Origin: Evansella caseinilytica
GTDB lineage: Bacteria > Bacillota > Bacilli > Bacillales > Salisediminibacteriaceae
Assembly (NCBI RefSeq): GCF_900107275.1
Contig: NZ_FNPI01000013.1
Coordinates: forward strand, 90,752 to 154,751
Length of the DNA stretch: 64,000 nt
Direction: 5' to 3'
Positions 29,185 to 38,310 of the stretch are shown here, piece by piece; within the stretch, counting starts at the first letter, position 1; each line of letters opens with the position of its first letter. Under the pieces are notes generated by a model that saw only the letters and a program-made list of their open reading frames with translations, searched no databases and was not told where the DNA came from. The position numbers were made by a program, and so were the translations under genes.

Positions 29185-29764
29185 TGCGTTTGACCAGCCG
29201 TGGCATTGATAGGTTTTTGTGGATAGTGGATAAATGAAGCAGGACAACTGGTGATCGTGGATGGCGAATACGGGAAAAAGCAGTTGATATACTTACGGTC
29301 GTGCTTGCAAGGTGGTGAATGGGGCGCTGAACACCGAGGTCAGCGATCCTTTTTGCAGGCTTTCAATACTCGCGGAGTATACGATAATGGATTATAAAGG
29401 TAATTTTTTTATTACTAAAATATAATGATGAAACCAGAAGAAAATAAAATATACTCAAAAATGAAAATAACATTCATTAATGGTTTTAAGTGGTAATTAC
29501 GAATAAAGTTGATTATCTGAAGTGTAATTATTAGATAATATTAGAAAAATATAACTGCCACTAAATGATAGCAGGTATTTTCTGTTCATTGATACAGTTG
29601 CACTGCTGCAGTCCCTGCTGACAGGTTATGCACGCTGCAAGCGATAGTGGAGCTATACCGGCTGTTTTTTTTATATCCCATTTCGTGATGAAGTACTTCC
29701 TGCAATGAAGACAGGTTATGCAGGCGGACTGGCTTTGAAAAGGGGAAAGGAGGGAGTCCGAGGA
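29185..29764. other. Unusually long pgsB-pgsC gap
   Basis: About 580 bp without a recognisable gene; pgsB and pgsC are normally almost contiguous. The stretch is A/T-rich in the middle. GACAGGTTATGCA occurs at about 29618 and nearly again at 29710. No repeat-family copy or clear terminator was seen. Confidence 0.5.
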
Positions 29765-30220
29765 GTGTTTGGTTCCGACTTGTATGTCACGCTGGTTGTC
29801 GGGATTGTGATCAGCCTGCTCTATGCAGAAAAAGCGGGAGCGCTGCCTGGCGGAATTATCGTTCCAGGATATTTAGCTCTTATCTTTGATCAGCCTTTTT
29901 TTATCATGTCGATCTTTTTTATCAGTTGTTTGATTTATTTACTTGTTGTTCACGTCATTTCCCGGTTTACAATTTTGTACGGAAGAAGGAAGTTCGCTGC
30001 CATTTTGCTTACAGGTGTCGTGATGAAGCTCGGGTTTGATTATTTTTATCCGATGATGCCATTTGAGATTTACGAACTGCGGGGAATCGGGGTTATTGTG
30101 CCCGGACTGATTGCCAACTCGTTTCAGAAGCAAGGAGTGCTTATTACCGTCACAAGCACGATGGTGCTGAGCGGACTTACCTTTGCGATCATGACGCTGT
30201 ATTATCTGTTTTTGCAGTGA
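29765..30220 (+). CDS. pgsC: Poly-gamma-glutamate synthase subunit PgsC (CapC)
   Basis: Integral membrane partner of PgsB in gamma-polyglutamate synthesis. 151 residues from GTG 29765, which has AAAGGAGGG upstream and matches the family N-terminus (MFGSDLYVTLVVGIVISLLY); an earlier in-frame ATG at 29705 would add 20 atypical residues. Conserved stretches include PGGIIVPGYLALIFDQP, RFTILYGRRKFAA, and PFEIYELRGIGVIVPGLIAN. Four to five membrane helices. Confidence 0.95.
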   Translation: MFGSDLYVTLVVGIVISLLYAEKAGALPGGIIVPGYLALIFDQPFFIMSIFFISCLIYLLVVHVISRFTILYGRRKFAAILLTGVVMKLGFDYFYPMMPFEIYELRGIGVIVPGLIANSFQKQGVLITVTSTMVLSGLTFAIMTLYYLFLQ

Positions 30221-30224
30221 TCAA

Positions 30225-30272
30225 GTGCCAGGCACTCTGTGGGACTTCACAGCAGTACAGAGTGCCTGGCAC
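30225..30272. repeat. GTGCCAGGCAC palindromic repeat between pgsC and pgsA
   Basis: Perfect 16-bp inverted repeat GTGCCAGGCACTCTGT / ACAGAGTGCCTGGCAC with a 16-nt loop, starting four bases after the pgsC stop and ending just before the pgsA ribosome binding site. Confidence 0.8.
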
Positions 30273-30291
30273 CTTTAAAGGAGTTCTTTGA

Positions 30292-31485
30292 ATGAAGCAA
30301 CGTTTTTCGTACCAGGAACAATTGCTTTATTGGTCAAAAAAACACAAAAAACGCCTGACTTTCCATACCGCTGTGCTTACTGCTTTCCTCGGAGCATTGC
30401 TGCTCACCTCCGACATGTGGACATACGAACCGCCGGTGCCGGAGGTGAAAAAAGACAGCGATGCGCTTCTTACATGCACTTTCGTCGGTGATATGATGTT
30501 CGGTAGATATATTAGTAAGGTCATAGACCGGAAAGGATATGACTTTCTTTTTAAATTTACGGACCCGTATTTTCAAATATCCGATTTTTCGACGGGAAGC
30601 TTTAAACATCCGTTGTTAACGGAAAACCGCCAGCCCGCACCTGGCAAAAGCAAGGGCACTGTCTTTTCAGCTGACCCACTTGCTGTCGAGGAACTGAAGA
30701 AACGTCATTTCCGATCTGTATCGATTGCCAATACCAATATTTACGACTATGGCTATCTTGCATTCCGTGATACGATCACCTATTTTGAAAACGATCCTGA
30801 CATTGATGCAGCAGGCCATATGATTGACCGGGAAGATATGAGCAATGCGGTGTATTACGACCACAACGGAATCACCATCGCAACCGTCGCGGCTACGGAC
30901 AAGTGGACTGCCAACGCAGCCGTTACCACATATCGTCCCGGAGTGATGCCGCTGGATCCTCCGGAAATTGTCGTTGAGTCCATCGTGCAAGCGAAAAAAC
31001 AGGCGGATCTCGTCATCGTTCATGCTCACTGGGGAGAACCATACGACTCTCATGTCAGTGAACGTCAGCGGGAGCTTGCCCATGCGATGGCTCGCGCCGG
31101 CGCAGACATTATTGTCGGCCATTATCCTCATGTTCTCGCCCCTGTTGAAGTGTATAACGACACAATAATTTTTTACAGCCTTGGAAATTTCATTTTTGAT
31201 CAAGGCTGGACACGCACGAAACAAACGGCAATGGCCCAGTACCGTTTGTATGAGGACGGACGTGCGGAAGTGGAGCTGATTCCGTTTGTGATTCGCGAAG
31301 GTCAGCCCCGGCCGGTGTCAACGATCTCCTATCGACAATTTTCGATCCAGCAGATGCTGACGAAAAACTTCGAGAAAGGGCAATGGGAAAAGATCGAGGA
31401 AAACATCGTGTTTAAGGTGAATCACAGCCGGGTTATTCAAACGGGAAAACTGTTTGAGGAAGGAGCGGATTCAGGCACAGGCTGA
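30292..31485 (+). CDS. pgsA: Poly-gamma-glutamate synthesis/export protein PgsA (CapA)
   Basis: Membrane-anchored CapA-family protein with a calcineurin-like phosphoesterase fold, required for polymer synthesis and transport. 397 residues; a cytoplasmic basic N-terminus and one helix (about 24-41), then the extracellular domain. Metal-site-like motifs are visible: FVGDMMFGR, VHAHWGEPYD, GHYPHVLAPVE and FYSLGNFIFDQ. ATG follows AAAGGAGTTCTTTGA. Third gene of the pgs locus. Confidence 0.94.
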   Translation: MKQRFSYQEQLLYWSKKHKKRLTFHTAVLTAFLGALLLTSDMWTYEPPVPEVKKDSDALLTCTFVGDMMFGRYISKVIDRKGYDFLFKFTDPYFQISDFSTGSFKHPLLTENRQPAPGKSKGTVFSADPLAVEELKKRHFRSVSIANTNIYDYGYLAFRDTITYFENDPDIDAAGHMIDREDMSNAVYYDHNGITIATVAATDKWTANAAVTTYRPGVMPLDPPEIVVESIVQAKKQADLVIVHAHWGEPYDSHVSERQRELAHAMARAGADIIVGHYPHVLAPVEVYNDTIIFYSLGNFIFDQGWTRTKQTAMAQYRLYEDGRAEVELIPFVIREGQPRPVSTISYRQFSIQQMLTKNFEKGQWEKIEENIVFKVNHSRVIQTGKLFEEGADSGTG

Positions 31486-31573
31486 TACAAATCCGGATTG
31501 TCATTGCAAATCTCCAGTTTCCGCTACAAATCAGCTGATGAAGTTAATTGCAGCAAGAAAGGATGTGACAGTG

Positions 31574-33598
31574 ATGCGGCTTCGTCTGTTGACGAATCTT
31601 GTGGGAATCCCCCTGATTATCGTTTTCATCATCGGCGCGATCATTGAGATTAGTCCAGATCGGGAAGAACAGGAAGCGCAGAGAATGGAGCTTCCGCCGC
31701 TCGTGTCAGAGCGGGCGTATGCCGTCAGCGCCGCTCATCCGGCAGCCGTTCAGGCGGGAATGGATGTGATGGCGCGGGGAGGAAACGCAGTGGATGCCGC
31801 CATTGCTGTTTCCTTTATGCTTGGCGTCGTTGAACCATACGGATCAGGGATCGGCGGCGGCGGGTCCATGCTTATTTATGATCCGACAGTGGCGGCGGAG
31901 GAACGTATACGTTACGTGGATTACCGGGAAACGGCACCGCGACAGCTGGTGACCACATCAATGATCGAAAACAACGCTACTGGCGCATTACAAAGTGAGC
32001 AGGGTATCAATAACGAGGAAATTGATCCATCAAGAAATGAGCGGGACATCAACGAAGAACAGCTGGGGGATTTCGGCGTGCCCGGTTTTTTGAAAGGCAT
32101 GGCACACCTTCATGAAAAATACGGTACACTGCCGATAAAAGAGCTTGTTCAGCCTTCGGTGGAGGTTGCCGAGGAAGGCTTCACTGTGGACGCTTATTTG
32201 GCAGATCGATTTTTTTACGCGCAAAATCGAATTCACCACGCAGATGTTCCGCATTTTTTCCCGGAGAATGATTTTATCCATGAAGGGCAGACGCTCGTGC
32301 AGACGGAGCTTGCCGAAACGCTTGGAGAGATCGGCAGCATTGGACCGGAACGATTTTTTCATGAGGTGCTGGCGCCGGATATGGCGGAACGCTATCCGCT
32401 GATGAATGCGGAAGATTTTCATGATTACACCGTTTGGGAAGAAGAAAGCTTGCCGCAGGGGGAGTTCCAAGGCTATCACGTGTATGCCGCACCGCCGCCA
32501 TTGGGAGGACCGGTGCTGATCCAGTCCCTTTATATGGCGGAAAAAATGGGGCTTGATGCTTACCAATTTGCCGCTGAATCAGCGGATACCGCGTTTTACA
32601 CTGGCTGGGAAATGGAAGACGTCTCCAGCTATGCGGACTTTGTTGTGGATGTCGTTGGAATAAACGACCGTACATATCGTCAGCGGCTTGCCGATATTGG
32701 CGATCCGAATACTTCATCGAGAGCACGGGAAAAAATGGCGGAAATGTATACCCGGGAATACGCGAGCCGGATGGTCACCGATTGGTATCGCGAGCTGGAA
32801 AACATTCAGGATGATCTTCGCCCGCACACCGAAGAAGGTGATGGCGGATTGGAGGAAGGTACGGAAGTTTTTCGGCAACAGGAAACAGATGGCATCATAC
32901 TGCCAGCCATTTCCGGAAAAAATGAAGAAAGGATCGCAACGCAGCCGTTTTATGACGCAAGATCAGAGCTTCATGAGCATAATAATACGACGCATTTTGT
33001 CGTCATCGATAAGGATGGCAGGATGGTATCGGCGACACACACACTGAGTAATTTTTTCGGTTCCGGGGGCTATTACAAAGGTTTTTTTCTAAATGATCAA
33101 TTAAGTAACTTCAGTCAGACACCAGGCTCCATCAACGAACCGCTGCCCGGCAGACGCCCGCGCAGCTTTATGACGCCGGCAATACTGATCAATGAGACAG
33201 ACGGGCATGTAAATGAAGTCATCGGCATTGGTTCACCAGGAGGAGCCCGTATACCGATGATGATGGCGCAGGCATTAATTTACTTTGGATTACATGGACT
33301 GCCGTTCGACGATGCTGTAGAGATGTTGCGTTTTCAATATGAGTTTAATGAAGAGGCACAACAGTTTGAAATCCTGCTGGAACCAGATTATCAGGAAATA
33401 GAAATGTTCCCGTTTTTAAAACAGGCGCTGAATGACCGCGGATTCCGTGCACAAATCGAGCATGGCAACATGTACTTTGGGGGAATACAGGCATTGATTC
33501 ACAATGTAAGGGAAGGCATTATCGACGGAAACGCAGATCCGCGACGGGGAGGCGTGTGGGATCGTGCCGAATATCACGAAGAGGAGATGGCGGAATGA
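31574..33598 (+). CDS. Membrane-anchored gamma-glutamyltransferase (Ggt/CapD type)
   Basis: N-terminal nucleophile hydrolase of the gamma-glutamyltransferase family. ~674 residues from ATG 31574; the frame is open back to 31454, but only the region before 31574 has AAAGGATGTG. An N-terminal helix (about 7-25) replaces a cleavable signal, so the enzyme is probably tethered outside the cell. The self-processing Thr472 lies in NNTTHFVVID, and the substrate loops GSGIGGGGSML and GSPGGARIPMM are present. In B. anthracis CapD cleaves gamma-polyglutamate and attaches it to peptidoglycan; the operon position here suggests a CapD-like role, but hydrolysis alone is also possible. Confidence 0.88.
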   Translation: MRLRLLTNLVGIPLIIVFIIGAIIEISPDREEQEAQRMELPPLVSERAYAVSAAHPAAVQAGMDVMARGGNAVDAAIAVSFMLGVVEPYGSGIGGGGSMLIYDPTVAAEERIRYVDYRETAPRQLVTTSMIENNATGALQSEQGINNEEIDPSRNERDINEEQLGDFGVPGFLKGMAHLHEKYGTLPIKELVQPSVEVAEEGFTVDAYLADRFFYAQNRIHHADVPHFFPENDFIHEGQTLVQTELAETLGEIGSIGPERFFHEVLAPDMAERYPLMNAEDFHDYTVWEEESLPQGEFQGYHVYAAPPPLGGPVLIQSLYMAEKMGLDAYQFAAESADTAFYTGWEMEDVSSYADFVVDVVGINDRTYRQRLADIGDPNTSSRAREKMAEMYTREYASRMVTDWYRELENIQDDLRPHTEEGDGGLEEGTEVFRQQETDGIILPAISGKNEERIATQPFYDARSELHEHNNTTHFVVIDKDGRMVSATHTLSNFFGSGGYYKGFFLNDQLSNFSQTPGSINEPLPGRRPRSFMTPAILINETDGHVNEVIGIGSPGGARIPMMMAQALIYFGLHGLPFDDAVEMLRFQYEFNEEAQQFEILLEPDYQEIEMFPFLKQALNDRGFRAQIEHGNMYFGGIQALIHNVREGIIDGNADPRRGGVWDRAEYHEEEMAE

Positions 33599-34896
33599 AA
33601 AAGCCCAAGTCAGATTTGAAAAAATGGTTTCCTTTATTGTTTTTCTTCAGCGTGTTTTCCTTCATGCTTTTTTTTCGCCATGAGATTGTATTTACAAAAG
33701 GGGATGCCCGTTCTATCGAGAGCGTGACATACAGCGACGAGTGGCTTGCTGCCGCCAATATTCCCGAGGATTTGAAGGTGCGGACAGCGGCGGTGGACGG
33801 ACCGTTGCGAAGTCGCATTATCCATCGGATGATGGAGGAAGAGAAACTAACCGTCGTTTATGTGCCATCAGTTTATTTTGCTAAATTAATGGCATGGGAA
33901 GCGGAGTCGGAGTCGATTTTTGACGGAAAAACAATGCCAACGTGGGCAGAAAAGGCTGCACTGCTTGTTAGAGAAAAATATCATGCTGATCTTTTGCAAT
34001 GGAAGTTTTTCGACCCGGAGCAGGCAGCACCAGTTTACCCGGAAAACAAAGGCGCAGCGGATTTTTTAAAAAGTGCAGTTGGTGCTGTGTACAGAACAGG
34101 AAGATCGTCTCGACAGCCGGCCGGTGCTGAAGGCGCCGTCAGCGAGGAGAGAATAGTTACTCATTCGGTGGGAAAGTATCAACAAAGGGATGAGCAGCGG
34201 TCTTGGAAGTCTTGGAAAGTTGATTTCGACGATTTACCGGCGAGTGGTACGCATTTTAAAGCAGATGCCGAGCGGTTTCTAAATCATGTTTCACTAGATA
34301 TACCAGAGAGAGAATGGAAGGGCGAAGCAGATGCCGAGCAGTTATCAGCTGTGCCGAAGAGAAATGGTGATCGACGGTTTCTGACACATGTTGCCAACGA
34401 TTTACCGGATAGCGGTGCTAATGGTGAAGGTGCTGGTGAACGGTTTCCGATTGTGCAAGCGGGGAGTATTGACAGGCATCTGCCGACGGATCAAACGGAG
34501 GAGGAAGCTCCACCGATTTATCTTGAGGCAGCGCGAAGCATACGGGCGATGGAACCGGATGTTGTGCTGTTTGATCTGAGCCTGCTTGTGGAGCATTTTG
34601 AAGCAGAGCATCTGACATATCGGGATGTTGTTCTGGTTACCAGAGAATTTTTGCAAACACTTTATCGATCACACGACCGCTTTTATACGGTACTGCTTAT
34701 AGAAAACGATGTGTACGAACGGCTGGGGTACATGGAGCACAGTGAAAATCTCGATGAATACATGGAGAACCTTGCCGACCAGATGGATTACACAGCTGTG
34801 AAATATATTGGCGATTTTTATCAAGAGGAGAAGATCAACCGGATTGACAATGTCTATCAATCAATTAGAGCGGGGAAAATAGCCGGAGCGTTTTAA
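33595..34896 (+). CDS. Membrane-anchored protein of the pgs locus, possible degenerate SGNH fold
   Basis: 433 residues; ATG overlaps the upstream stop (ATGA) and follows GAGGAGATGGCGG. Short basic tail, one helix (about 11-29), then an extracellular part. LTVVYVPSVYFA (about 78-89) and MEPDVVLFDLSLLVEHF (near 320) sit where SGNH/GDSL hydrolases of bacilli carry their catalytic serine block and the EPDVVLFE strand, but the Gly-Ser-Ser type nucleophile motif is absent. Between them lies a ~150-residue charged insert with loosely repeated RFLNHV/RFLTHV and DLP phrases. It sits where other capsule operons carry a small PgsE/CapE. Function unknown. Confidence 0.6.
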   Translation: MKKPKSDLKKWFPLLFFFSVFSFMLFFRHEIVFTKGDARSIESVTYSDEWLAAANIPEDLKVRTAAVDGPLRSRIIHRMMEEEKLTVVYVPSVYFAKLMAWEAESESIFDGKTMPTWAEKAALLVREKYHADLLQWKFFDPEQAAPVYPENKGAADFLKSAVGAVYRTGRSSRQPAGAEGAVSEERIVTHSVGKYQQRDEQRSWKSWKVDFDDLPASGTHFKADAERFLNHVSLDIPEREWKGEADAEQLSAVPKRNGDRRFLTHVANDLPDSGANGEGAGERFPIVQAGSIDRHLPTDQTEEEAPPIYLEAARSIRAMEPDVVLFDLSLLVEHFEAEHLTYRDVVLVTREFLQTLYRSHDRFYTVLLIENDVYERLGYMEHSENLDEYMENLADQMDYTAVKYIGDFYQEEKINRIDNVYQSIRAGKIAGAF

Positions 34897-34905
34897 ATAT
34901 AATCA

Positions 34906-34955
34906 GGTGCCAGGCACTCTGTTGCACTTTAACGTACCGCAGAGTGCCTGGCACC
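34906..34955. repeat. GTGCCAGGCAC palindromic repeat between convergent genes
   Basis: Perfect 16-bp inverted repeat GGTGCCAGGCACTCTG / CAGAGTGCCTGGCACC with an 18-nt loop. It lies between the last pgs gene and the convergent LCP gene, so it could terminate transcription from both sides, although no long T run follows. Confidence 0.8.
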
Positions 34956-34969
34956 TTCGCAATATTTTT

Positions 34970-35908
34970 TTATTCCTCAGCCGCTGCGACTTCGCTGCTG
35001 TCTTCAATCCCTAAGTGAACACGAAGTTCATGGGAAACATGTTCTCTTTCTTCTTCGGGGACAAATAAATACCAGATGCCATCTTTTTTACCGCCGCCGT
35101 TTCCGGAAAATTCAAGGGTTTCGGAATTGTGGCGGGCTTTGGCGTAGTTACTCTGAATTTTCATCATTTCATCAAACGTCAAGTTCGTGGCAACGTTTTT
35201 TCCAAGCGAGTCAAGTATGTCGTCCGCTTTAGTAATTGTGGAGAATTGCGCTCCTTCTTTAATGATGGCGTCAATAATTTGCCGCTGCCGGTCGTTTCGT
35301 CCTAAATCCCCCCGCGGATCCTCGTATCTCATCCGGGAATACGCCAGCGCCGCTTCTCCGTCCAATTCAAGGATGCCTTCATCGAAGTCGTAGCCCCCAT
35401 AGCTGAAAGCCATTTCGCTTTCAACGGAGACGCCGCCAAGAACATCGACGATTTCTTTGAAGCCTTCCATATTGATCGTGACAAAATAGTCAAGCGGGAT
35501 ATCAAAAAAATTTTCCACCGTATTTATCGCCATTTCCGGACCGCCGAAAGCGTAGGCGTGGTTGATTTTATCCATCGTCCCTCTGCCAACGATTTCTGTA
35601 TATGTATCACGGGGAATGCTGACCATTTTCATTGATTCCTCTTCAGGATTCACGGTAATGACGATGATTGTATCCGTACGTCCTTTATCTGCGCCGCGTT
35701 CATCGACACCCATCAGCAAAAAAGCAAGCGGCTCCTGGCTGTCGATATCTACAGCGACTTCCCGTTTGTCAGATTTTGTCCGGTCAATCGGCTGATGCAT
35801 ACTATCGACTGCTGATTGCATACTTTTGTAAATGTAAAAACCGTAACCGCCAATGGCAAGACCGACAGTTAAAACCGACAACCCGATTATCAATAGTACT
35901 TTTTTCAT
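34970..35908 (-). CDS. LytR-CpsA-Psr (LCP) family cell wall ligase
   Basis: Extracytoplasmic enzyme that moves anionic polymers such as teichoic acids or capsule from undecaprenyl carriers to peptidoglycan. 312 residues on the minus strand; one N-terminal helix (about 4-27). LCP signature residues are present: LLMGVDERG with the GRTDTIIV motif, SIPRDTYTEI, KINHAYAFGG, and the basic/acidic pocket EAALAYSRMRYEDPRGDLGR followed by NDRQRQII. ATG with GGAGACTTG upstream. It sits between two polymer loci, so it could attach either the second polysaccharide or wall teichoic acid. Confidence 0.93.
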   Translation of the reverse strand: MKKVLLIIGLSVLTVGLAIGGYGFYIYKSMQSAVDSMHQPIDRTKSDKREVAVDIDSQEPLAFLLMGVDERGADKGRTDTIIVITVNPEEESMKMVSIPRDTYTEIVGRGTMDKINHAYAFGGPEMAINTVENFFDIPLDYFVTINMEGFKEIVDVLGGVSVESEMAFSYGGYDFDEGILELDGEAALAYSRMRYEDPRGDLGRNDRQRQIIDAIIKEGAQFSTITKADDILDSLGKNVATNLTFDEMMKIQSNYAKARHNSETLEFSGNGGGKKDGIWYLFVPEEEREHVSHELRVHLGIEDSSEVAAAEE

Positions 35909-36738
35909 TGATCAAGTCTCCTATTTTTAAGTTTGTTTTTATTTATGGGGAAATGCAGCTGCATCTATCGGCTCGAACTGAAACAGTGCACCGTTCGACT
36001 CCTTTTAGACTATCGTCCAATGTTTGAGTAAAAGGAAAAACTGAGCCTTTAAAACAAAATTATTCAGGCTCGGAAACTCGTTTCTGTGCTATAGTCATAA
36101 GTATATTCCTTTCCAAAGAATCTATCAATCATTTTCAAAATCCTGCAAAAATTTTTGCTTATAAATGCCGCGTTTTCCCTTGTTATACGATCGCGCAATC
36201 TCATAAAAAAGTAAGCAGTTAAGCTGTATAACGTCATACATGAGTCCTTACTCAGAAGGAACTATTGTACTAAAAAAACGTTATTATTTTCCTTATACCT
36301 CCCGTTTTAAAAACTGGAATATGAAACCTTTTACCTAATCGCCGCGTAAATAACAACAGAAACGTTGAGAGCATTCTTTTGACCTATGGCTGCTTCGCCG
36401 AATGTAAAGCAGTTAAACTTTGGGGTAGCACCTTGTGAAGTCGTCGCTTTTTATTTTCGGATTGTTAAGAGATTTGCTACTTAAGATCCATTAGAGTGTG
36501 GATTTTTTTTCAAAAAAAATATGAAAAATATCCCTATATTGATCTTGCAAAATCGAAGGTTTTCATGCATGATAGAGACTGGAAATTAAAAAACAGGTCG
36601 AAATCAACCGCTGAAAGTGGCGTTATCAATTTCAAATTAACCCTTTTTTCGTCATCTTATTTACTTTTTTCAGGAAATGAATTAGCATGGTTTTGTAGCC
36701 TTTTGAAAGAATAGTGAGAATACTCTTAGGGGGAAATC
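35909..36738. other. Long intergenic region before the ywqC-like gene
   Basis: Divergent promoter region for the LCP gene and the polysaccharide operon, about 830 bp and A/T-rich. No gene, RNA element or clear promoter was recognised; an open frame at 36496-36714 has no ribosome binding site and is not protein-like. Confidence 0.4.
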
Positions 36739-37485
36739 ATGGAAGAAACTATCAGTTTAAAGGAAATCGTGACAACACTGAGAAAACGTATTAGTTTAAT
36801 TATATTATTGACAGCATTAGCCGTCGCGGCTACGGCTATTGTATCTTACTTTATGCTGACGCCGATGTATCAGGCTTCCACTCAGCTCCTTGTCAACCAG
36901 TCGAAGGAAGAAGGACAGGTATATACGCAGAATGATGTCCGGACAAATATTGAATTGATCAACACGTACAATGTCATCATTACTTCGCCGCGAATCCTTG
37001 AGCAAGTGCTTGATGAAATGCAGCTGGAACGATCCTACGGGACATTGCGCGATCAAATCACTGTCGGCAGTGAGCGGGATTCCCAGGTTGTGTATATTCG
37101 TGTAGAAGATGAAAGTCCGGCAATGGCGGTGCAGATCGCCAACACGATTGCCACGGTTTTTCAGGAGGATATCGTGGACATTATGAATGTGGATAATGTA
37201 TCGCTGCTGTCATTGGCGGAGCTTTCTGACGATCCGACACCAATCAGCCCGAACCCAAAACTGAATATGGCGATTGCTTTTGTTGTGGGATTGATGGCAG
37301 GAGTAGGCTTGGCGTTTTTACTGGAGTTTCTCGATAATACGATTAAAACGGAAGAACAGGTGGAAGAAAAACTTGGAATTCCTGTTATTGGCATGATTGC
37401 CAAGATGAATACGAGCAATGTAAATATGAATATGGCGAAACATGCCAATCGTACGAGAAAAGGACGTGAACATATTGGCGCGTAA
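36739..37485 (+). CDS. ywqC: Tyrosine kinase modulator / chain-length determinant (YwqC-like)
   Basis: Wzz-domain membrane adaptor that activates the BY-kinase encoded next and sets polysaccharide chain length. 248 residues with two helices (about 17-37 and 176-198) flanking an extracellular loop; the proline-rich PTPISPNPKLNMA segment precedes the second helix, as in the family. The cytoplasmic C-terminus would contact the kinase. ATG follows CTTAGGGGGAAATC. Overlaps the ywqD frame slightly. Confidence 0.92.
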   Translation: MEETISLKEIVTTLRKRISLIILLTALAVAATAIVSYFMLTPMYQASTQLLVNQSKEEGQVYTQNDVRTNIELINTYNVIITSPRILEQVLDEMQLERSYGTLRDQITVGSERDSQVVYIRVEDESPAMAVQIANTIATVFQEDIVDIMNVDNVSLLSLAELSDDPTPISPNPKLNMAIAFVVGLMAGVGLAFLLEFLDNTIKTEEQVEEKLGIPVIGMIAKMNTSNVNMNMAKHANRTRKGREHIGA

Positions 37486-38179
37486 TAAAAGAAAGAATAA
37501 CCAGTTATCAGATAAACAGCGGAGTTTAATTACCCACTTTGATCAAAAATCGCCGATATCCGAGCAATATCGGACATTGCGTACCAACATCCAATATGCA
37601 GCCATAGATAGGCAGATCCGTACGATCATGGTGACATCGACAACGCCGGGGGAAGGGAAGTCCACCACCGTCGGTAACTTGGGAGTTGTATTAGCTCAGC
37701 AGCAAAAGCGCGTGCTCCTTGTCGACGGGGATCTTCGCAAGCCGACAAACCACTTTACCTTCCAGTTACCGAATACTCTTGGATTAACAAGCGTGCTGAC
37801 AAAGCAAGTGAGCTTTGACGAAGCGGTGAAGGAAACAGCCGTCCCGTTTTTGGAGGTCCTCACCTCAGGGCCGATTCCACCCAACCCGAGCGAATTGCTG
37901 GCGTCTAAAGCGATGAAGGAATTTACGGAAGGAATTTCAGAGATATATGACTATATTTTATTTGATGCACCACCGGTAAATGCGGTGACGGATCCGCAAA
38001 TTCTTTCGAAATTGGTAGATGGTGTGATTTTAGTTATCCGCAGCGGCAAAACAGAAGAAGAATCGGCAAAAAAAGCAGTGGATTCCTTAAACAAAGTGGA
38101 AGCGAACATCATCGGCGCAGTACTGAATGACCAGAAAATGGAAGAGTCGAGTTACAATTACTATTATTACTCAGAGTAA
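37475..38179 (+). CDS. ywqD: Bacterial tyrosine kinase (BY-kinase, YwqD-like)
   Basis: Cytoplasmic autophosphorylating tyrosine kinase that regulates polysaccharide export and UDP-sugar enzymes. 234 residues from TTG 37475 (AAAGGA upstream; N-terminus then resembles B. subtilis YwqD); ATG 37442 is an alternative. Walker A TPGEGKSTT, Walker A' VLLVDGDLRKP and Walker B YILFDAPP are present, plus SGPIPPNPSELL. The C-terminal tail ends in a tyrosine cluster (SSYNYYYYSE), the usual autophosphorylation site. Confidence 0.94.
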   Translation: MARNKRKNNQLSDKQRSLITHFDQKSPISEQYRTLRTNIQYAAIDRQIRTIMVTSTTPGEGKSTTVGNLGVVLAQQQKRVLLVDGDLRKPTNHFTFQLPNTLGLTSVLTKQVSFDEAVKETAVPFLEVLTSGPIPPNPSELLASKAMKEFTEGISEIYDYILFDAPPVNAVTDPQILSKLVDGVILVIRSGKTEEESAKKAVDSLNKVEANIIGAVLNDQKMEESSYNYYYYSE

Positions 38180-38310
38180 GGATAGGATGAATGACACATT
38201 TTGTCTAAAAAAGTATGTAAAAACCTTCCTGTCTTTCGTGCGGTATGTTATGATGTGCCATAATAAATTGTTGCCCTTTACAGCAATATATCGGAAAGGG
38301 AGGAATCCAA

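Noticed and set aside
31454..31573. N-terminal extension of the gamma-glutamyltransferase
   Set aside because: It overlaps pgsA, has no ribosome binding site, and adds residues before the membrane anchor with no family counterpart.
36496..36714. 72-codon frame before the ywqC-like gene
   Set aside because: No ribosome binding site, no recognisable sequence pattern, and located in an A/T-rich promoter region.
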